NCBI GenBank assembly: GCA_020746105.1
Contig: CM036624.1
Location: 21,846,084-21,910,083 of the forward strand
From: Trogon surrucura
Taxonomy: Eukaryota > Chordata > Aves > Trogoniformes > Trogonidae
DNA length: 64,000 nt
Direction of reading: 5' to 3'
The notes beneath the pieces are model-generated. The model saw only the letters and a list, made by a program, of their open reading frames with translations, was not told where the DNA came from and did no database searches. Both the position numbers and the translations under genes were made by a program. Below, in pieces: positions 63,501 to 64,000 of the stretch (the first letter of the stretch is position 1; each line of letters starts with the position of its first letter).

Positions 63501-64000
63501 ACCACCACGTTCCTGCTTTTCACCCTGAGTAGGGGCTGACTGCCCTAGGAGCCCCGCAAGGGCAGAGAGAAGTGGCTGGGAAGGACACGGTGCTTATCCT
63601 TCCACACACAGGAAAAAAAAAAAAAAGAAAAAAAAAAGAAAAAAGAAGAAAACAACCAATTGACAGCACATCTCCCTCTACCCTAAGCTTGATCTCTCAG
63701 ACCACAGAGTCATTTAGATCTCATTTTCTGAGATCTAAACCTGATCCCACCTCAGACTTGCCCATACAGATCCCAGCCAGCCCCCAAATGCATTTTGGGC
63801 AGAGCAACCCCTGCTCCCCCTCCACATGAAAGCTTCACCCACAGCACATCATGCTGCTGTGCTGCAGCAGCTCCTCACAGCACCAGGCCTAGAAGGGAGC
63901 ATTAACCTGTTATTACCACTTGCTTCTTCTGTTTTCAGGCCCCACTGCTCAGAAAGGTCTTTCCCTCCATTCCAATCAGTCCAGCAGTGGAAGCATCTCA
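54540..64000. other. DNA upstream of SLC5A9, no gene seen
   Basis: About 9.5 kb of moderately GC-rich then AT-rich sequence. The open frames present overlap on both strands and show no splice-site pattern, domain or known protein. A G/A-rich tract (about 58213-58227) and a long A-rich run (63611-63652) are the only simple repeats worth listing. No CpG-rich promoter block was recognised by eye. Confidence 0.5.
63611..63652. repeat. Long A-rich tract
   Basis: Runs of A interrupted by single G over about 42 bp. It could be the tail of an old retrosequence, but nothing recognisable precedes it. Confidence 0.75.

Overview
The window looks like avian nuclear DNA, most likely from a songbird. Three things point there. 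It carries CR1 LINE 3' ends (terminal ATTCTRTG-type repeats). It has a tRNA-Ile-derived SINE with a CR1 tail, the structure described for TguSINE1 of zebra finch. And it has the gene order SPATA6 then SLC5A9 in convergent orientation, as known for human 1p33. Species and family names come from memory of these families; no search was run.

Left part (1 to about 16.3 kb, + strand, AT-rich): the 3' end of SPATA6, a sperm head-tail connecting-piece gene. Three coding exons are well supported (7812-7911, 11686-11774, 15778-15958) and join in phase to give the C-terminus and stop. The 5' part of the gene lies to the left of the window. Two further exon-like segments with good splice sites (959-1048 and 10995-11042) are in a compatible phase but have no homology support.

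Middle (about 16.3 to 31.8 kb): the intergenic space between the two 3' ends. It holds no gene I can support. Its main content is a complete, very young, non-autonomous LTR retroelement (19899-22595, minus orientation). The element has two nearly identical 1.18-kb LTRs, a 5-bp target-site duplication, an 18-nt primer binding site matching tRNA-Ile(AAT), a polypurine tract and only 332 bp of non-coding interior.

Right part (31.8 to 54.2 kb, - strand): the complete SLC5A9 gene (SGLT4, sodium-coupled mannose/fructose/glucose-type transporter). It has 14 coding exons and an intact 666-residue reading frame. All introns are GT-AG and every phase is consistent. An AATAAA poly(A) signal lies about 720 bp past the stop, and an HNF1-like site lies about 70 bp upstream of the start codon. 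Introns contain a CR1-tailed SINE, a CR1 fragment, several short repeats and a cluster of four GATA motifs. From 54.5 to 64 kb lies upstream DNA with one CR1 fragment and no recognisable gene.

The two genes have unrelated jobs (sperm tail assembly, apical sugar uptake). They are neighbours by conserved synteny, not by function.
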